Assembly: GCA_028287035.1 (NCBI GenBank)
Contig: JAQBQL010000154.1
Coordinates: forward strand, 1-29,225
Origin: Labilithrix sp.
GTDB lineage: Bacteria; Myxococcota; Polyangia; Polyangiales; Polyangiaceae
Length of the DNA stretch: 29,225 nt
Reading direction: 5' to 3'
In this document: piece by piece, positions 26,300 to 29,225 of the stretch
Layout: each line of letters begins with the position of its first letter
How positions within the stretch are numbered: the first letter of the stretch is position 1
Translations under genes and position numbers: made by a program
Notes under the pieces: generated by a model
What the model saw: only the letters and a program-made list of their open reading frames with translations
What the model was told of the DNA's origin: nothing
Databases searched by the model: none

Positions 26300-27607
26300 T
26301 CAGGGATGAACGCTGACGCGCTCGTCGGGGCGACGCATCGCGAGCGGCGGCGTGACCGCGAGCCCGATGAACGTCCCGGCGTTGGTGAGCGCGTACGCGC
26401 GGCCGCCATAGGCGCCGGGCGTCTGGGAGAACCCGGTGTTCAGGTCGAAGCCGTCGATGACCTTGCCGTTGCGCGGCGAGATCAGGAACATGCCGTAGCG
26501 GCTCGTGCCGACCAGCAGCGCCCCGGAGAGCGCGACGGGCGCCGTGACGCCGCCCTCGGGCAGCTTGTTCCGCCAGACCGTCCGGCCGGTGTACGGGTCG
26601 AGGCCCGCCAGGCCATACGCGGAGCTCGAGGCGACGAGCAGCTTCCGCTCCGGCACCATCGGACCGTCGCGGTCGGGGCCGTTCGGGTTCGGCCGGTGGG
26701 CCGGCTCGCGCCACAGGAGCAGATCGGTGACGCCGACCGCCTTGTCGTTCGACCAGATGCGCGCCCCGGTCGCCGCATCGAGCGCGTAGACGCCGCCCGC
26801 GTAGCCGGAGACGTAGACGACGCGGCCTTGCGGGTGGTCGTCGAGCACGGGAGTCGTGTCGGCGTCGAGGTAGCGCGGCGCCTCGCCGGCGGCCTGCTCG
26901 GCCTCCGCCGAGAGGTCCACGGGCGTCCACTTCTCGGCGCCGTCGCGGCCGTCGTACGCGATGACGTGCCCGTCCGAGAACGCCATGTAGACGAGCCCGC
27001 TCCGCGGGTCGACGGCGGCGCCGGAGTGGCCGCTGATCTCCATGCCGAGGGCCGGCGTGCGGTGCACCTGCCAGCGCGGCTTGCCGGTGCGCCGGTCGAT
27101 CGAGAAGAGGTAGTCGGCGGCGTTCGAGAAGAAGAGGTTCTCGCCCACGCGCACCGGCTTCCGCGAGACCTCGGCGCCGGTGTCGAAGCGGTAGATCAGC
27201 TTCCCCGTCTGGGCGCTCACGCAGTAGAGCGCGCCGTCGTTGGAGCCGAAGTAGACATAATCCATCTCGATGTCGTACAGGGGCTCGCTCTGGACGACGT
27301 TCAGCGTCTCGTAGCGCCAGATGGTCGAGCCGTCCCCGGCGCGCAGCGCGTAGAGCCCGTGGTCGGACGAGCCGACGAACACGCGGTCACGGACGGGGTC
27401 GATCTCGGGGCGGCCGCGCTCCCACTCCTCGCCGCTCGCGCGCGAGCCGGCGGTGAGCGTGCGATGGGCGAACACGCTCATCGAGCCGCTCGGCCGGTTG
27501 TACCAGCTCGGCACCTCGGGGTTCGTGCGGTCGCCCTGGAGGACGTCCGCGAAGCCGCAGCCGGAGAGCCCGACGAGCGCGACGAGGCCGAGGACCGACG
27601 GCCTCAA
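26300..27607 (-). CDS. BamB-like PQQ-type beta-propeller lipoprotein
   Basis: 435 residues. The start is a TTG at 27607 overlapping the upstream stop codon (TTGA); GGGAG lies just upstream, and this start directly yields a classic signal peptide with lipobox LSGC (Cys17). The body is a beta-propeller of PQQ/WD-like repeats with motifs such as DHGLYALRAGDGSTIWRYE, DGALYCVSAQTGKLIYRF, DYLFSIDRRTGKPRW, GHVIAYDGRDGAEKW, GGVYALDAATGARIW and AGLDPYTGRTVWRN. Lipoprotein anchoring, size and the YfgM-like neighbour match BamB (YfgL), a scaffold of the BAM complex that inserts outer-membrane proteins. Other PQQ-repeat lipoproteins are an alternative. No der (engA), which follows bamB in E. coli, is present; a terminator follows instead. 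Confidence 0.85.
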   Translation of the reverse strand: MRPSVLGLVALVGLSGCGFADVLQGDRTNPEVPSWYNRPSGSMSVFAHRTLTAGSRASGEEWERGRPEIDPVRDRVFVGSSDHGLYALRAGDGSTIWRYETLNVVQSEPLYDIEMDYVYFGSNDGALYCVSAQTGKLIYRFDTGAEVSRKPVRVGENLFFSNAADYLFSIDRRTGKPRWQVHRTPALGMEISGHSGAAVDPRSGLVYMAFSDGHVIAYDGRDGAEKWTPVDLSAEAEQAAGEAPRYLDADTTPVLDDHPQGRVVYVSGYAGGVYALDAATGARIWSNDKAVGVTDLLLWREPAHRPNPNGPDRDGPMVPERKLLVASSSAYGLAGLDPYTGRTVWRNKLPEGGVTAPVALSGALLVGTSRYGMFLISPRNGKVIDGFDLNTGFSQTPGAYGGRAYALTNAGTFIGLAVTPPLAMRRPDERVSVHP

Positions 27608-28899
27608 TGCCCGCTCCCCGCCGGCGCCGACTTCTGCTTCCGCTGCGCGTCCTCGATCATCTTGCGGATCTGCTCCTGCGTGAGCTGGCTCCCGCCAGGA
27701 TTCCGAGCCGGAGGAGCGACCTTCGGCGCCGCCGCGGGGTCGATGGCGCGCAGGCGGTCGAGCGCGACCTCCTTCAGGTACGGGAACTCGGGCGGCTGGT
27801 TCTGGCTCATCGAGGCCATCGTCCCGTCCTCGTTCTTCGCGAGGCGGTCCTTCAGGCCGACGAGCAGCTCCTTCGCCTTGTCCTTCTCGCCCTTCAGCTC
27901 GGTGACCCGGGCCTCGTGGTAGATGGCCATCTCCCTGAAGCCGCGGACGTCGAGGTTCTCGAGCTCCTTGTAGGCCTTGAGCGCGTCGTCGAGGTTCTTC
28001 GCGGCGGCGTCCGGGCTCGTGGCGGCCTTCAGCTCGTAGGCGAAGCCCGTGCCCTCCATCGCGCGGCCACGCACTTCCTTGTCGGCGGCGGCGAGCGCGG
28101 AGCCCTTCACGTCGTTGAAGGCGGCGAGCGCGGCGTCGGGCTCGCGCTTGTCGAGGAGCAGCGAGCCCTCGGCGAGGCGCGCGAGGATGGCGGCGCCCGT
28201 CTTCGGGAACTTCGACTCGATCTCGCGGTACTTGCCGAGCGCCGACTCGCGGCGGGCCTCGAAGGTCTTGAACGAGAGCGGCGCCTCCGCCGTGCTCTCG
28301 GGATCCTCTTCCTTGGGCGGCTCGCCGACGCGGGCGCGCTCGTCCTCGACGGCCTTCGTGAGGAGCGCCGAGGCCTCGGTCTCCTGCTTGTTCTCGCGGT
28401 AGAGGAAGCCGGCCACGCCGAGCAGCGCGACCGCGATCAGCGCGCCGACGATCTGGACCGTCTTCTGGTTCCGCTTCGCCCACTCGCCGACCTGGGCGGT
28501 GCGCTCGATGAGCGGGTCGGCGTCCTGCGCGACGGCGGTGGTGCGCCTCGGCTCGGCGCGGGTGCCGATCTTCGACAGCTTCTTGGACGCGGCGACCTCG
28601 AGCCCGCCCTTCTTGGCGGTCTTCTTCTTCGTGCCGGCGCGGCGCTCGGCGAGCTTGCGCTCCTCCTCGCGGGAGCGCGCCTCTTCCTGGTCCTCGTCGC
28701 CGAGGGCGGCGACGCGACGAGCGATGGCCTCGGGGCTGGCGCTGTCGAGGGCTTCCTCGTCGTCAGCGTCGCCCTCGCCAGGCGCGAGGCCGACGGGCTC
28801 TTCGCTCGTCTCGGCGCGCGTCTCCTCGGGCGTCCCCTCGGAAAGGGCTGCCGTCAGCGCGTCCTTCTTCTCGTCCTCGCTCGTCTTTTCGTCGCTCAC
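27604..28899 (-). CDS. YfgM-like inner-membrane protein with periplasmic TPR region and long charged N-terminus
   Basis: 431 residues from a GTG at 28899. Residues 1-85 are strongly acidic, 86-120 are Lys/Arg-rich (KKKTAKK), one transmembrane helix spans about 147-167, and the remainder (about 170-400) is helical with TPR-like repeats (ALGKYREIESKFPKTGAAILARLAEGSLLLDKREPDAALAAFNDV). The tail is Gln/Lys-rich. This is the YfgM layout (anchor plus periplasmic TPRs, a partner of SecYEG and chaperones) but the cytosolic extension of about 145 residues is far longer than in E. coli, where it is short. The stop overlaps the TTG of the BamB-like gene, matching the enterobacterial yfgM-bamB order. The partial gene upstream ends 59 bases before it. 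Confidence 0.8.
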   Translation of the reverse strand: MSDEKTSEDEKKDALTAALSEGTPEETRAETSEEPVGLAPGEGDADDEEALDSASPEAIARRVAALGDEDQEEARSREEERKLAERRAGTKKKTAKKGGLEVAASKKLSKIGTRAEPRRTTAVAQDADPLIERTAQVGEWAKRNQKTVQIVGALIAVALLGVAGFLYRENKQETEASALLTKAVEDERARVGEPPKEEDPESTAEAPLSFKTFEARRESALGKYREIESKFPKTGAAILARLAEGSLLLDKREPDAALAAFNDVKGSALAAADKEVRGRAMEGTGFAYELKAATSPDAAAKNLDDALKAYKELENLDVRGFREMAIYHEARVTELKGEKDKAKELLVGLKDRLAKNEDGTMASMSQNQPPEFPYLKEVALDRLRAIDPAAAPKVAPPARNPGGSQLTQEQIRKMIEDAQRKQKSAPAGSGH

Positions 28900-28958
28900 G
28901 GGCGCGACTCTAGCCTCGATGCGGAAGCGGCGTCAAAGGCCGCTTCTCGGCGCCTGCC

Positions 28959-29225
28959 TCACGGCGCTCCGGGCGTGCTCGACGGGTCCGGCACCCAGGG
29001 CTGCGGCGGCGGCGGCGGGATCTCCTCGGCGCGGCGCACGACCCAGAACGCGGCGCCGGCGTCGAGCTCCACGTGCACCTGGGCGCCTGCCGCGGGAAGC
29101 TCCGCGACCCACACGCGTGGCGCGTCCGGAGGAGCGTCGGGGGGATGCAGCGTCAGCGTCACGGGCGCGCCGTCGACGCGCGCTCGCGGCGCCTCGGGGC
29201 CGACCGGCACGACGAGCAGGCGCGC
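28959..29225 (-). CDS. Partial hypothetical protein (C-terminal end only)
   Basis: About 88 C-terminal residues are visible; the frame remains open to the right window edge, so the start lies outside. A GTG at 29210 is in frame but probably internal. The sequence looks like strands of a small beta domain (APVTLTLHPP, RVWVAELPAAGAQVHVELDAG, AAFWVVRRAEE) followed by a Pro-rich tail of five consecutive prolines and a Pro/Ser end. I recognise no family. It lies 59 bases upstream of the YfgM-like gene on the same strand and could belong to the same operon. Confidence 0.6.
   Translation of the reverse strand, partial: ARLLVVPVGPEAPRARVDGAPVTLTLHPPDAPPDAPRVWVAELPAAGAQVHVELDAGAAFWVVRRAEEIPPPPPQPWVPDPSSTPGAP

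Overview
The window is very GC-rich chromosomal DNA with long antisense ORF shadows. It looks like a large-genome myxobacterium (Myxococcota, perhaps Polyangia). The support is a Hanks-type Ser/Thr kinase with a Pro-rich tail, many lipoproteins with low-complexity or Gly-rich bodies, an E. coli-like (type 2) ArgG and a eukaryote-like P5C dehydrogenase. No rRNA, tRNA, CRISPR array, transposase or phage gene was recognised. The taxonomic assignment is an inference from gene content.

Layout. 1-5025 (minus strand) is a compact run: DUF697-type GTPase, SprT-like/DUF2786 protein, Ogt DNA alkyltransferase, Ser/Thr kinase, and a truncated acidic/Ala-Pro-rich protein. 5146-7072 (plus) holds a D-hydantoinase/dihydropyrimidinase and a small membrane protein. 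7080-10120 holds argG (minus) divergent from a P5C dehydrogenase (plus), which is followed by a purple-acid-phosphatase-like lipoprotein. 11560-12419 (minus) holds a small membrane protein overlapping a YkgJ-type cysteine-cluster protein. 12726-19081 (plus) holds an HtrA-like protease, a complete sugar-type ABC importer (binding protein, double ATPase, permease), an SDR oxidoreductase and gpsA. 19253-20854 (plus) encodes a Gly-rich lipoprotein.

20877-25510 (minus) is a urease operon, ureD-ureAB-ureC-ureF-ureG. The gamma and beta subunits are fused, there is no ureE, and UreG carries a ten-histidine N-terminal tail that could take over nickel delivery. A divergent GNAT acetyltransferase follows. 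Its last codons lie inside a 28-bp sequence at 26161-26188 with the arm-core-arm layout of a XerC/XerD dif site, so this window may contain the chromosome terminus. A strong intrinsic terminator at 26211-26260 then closes a minus-strand operon coding for a YfgM-like TPR protein and a BamB-like beta-propeller lipoprotein (outer-membrane assembly). The window ends in the C-terminal part of another minus-strand gene.

Most genes are ordinary. The items most worth following up are the dif-like site, the ureE-less urease with His-tailed UreG, the compacted second ATPase domain of the importer, the GTPase/SprT coupled pair, and the kinase with its unassigned C-terminal domain and its acidic Thr-containing neighbour.
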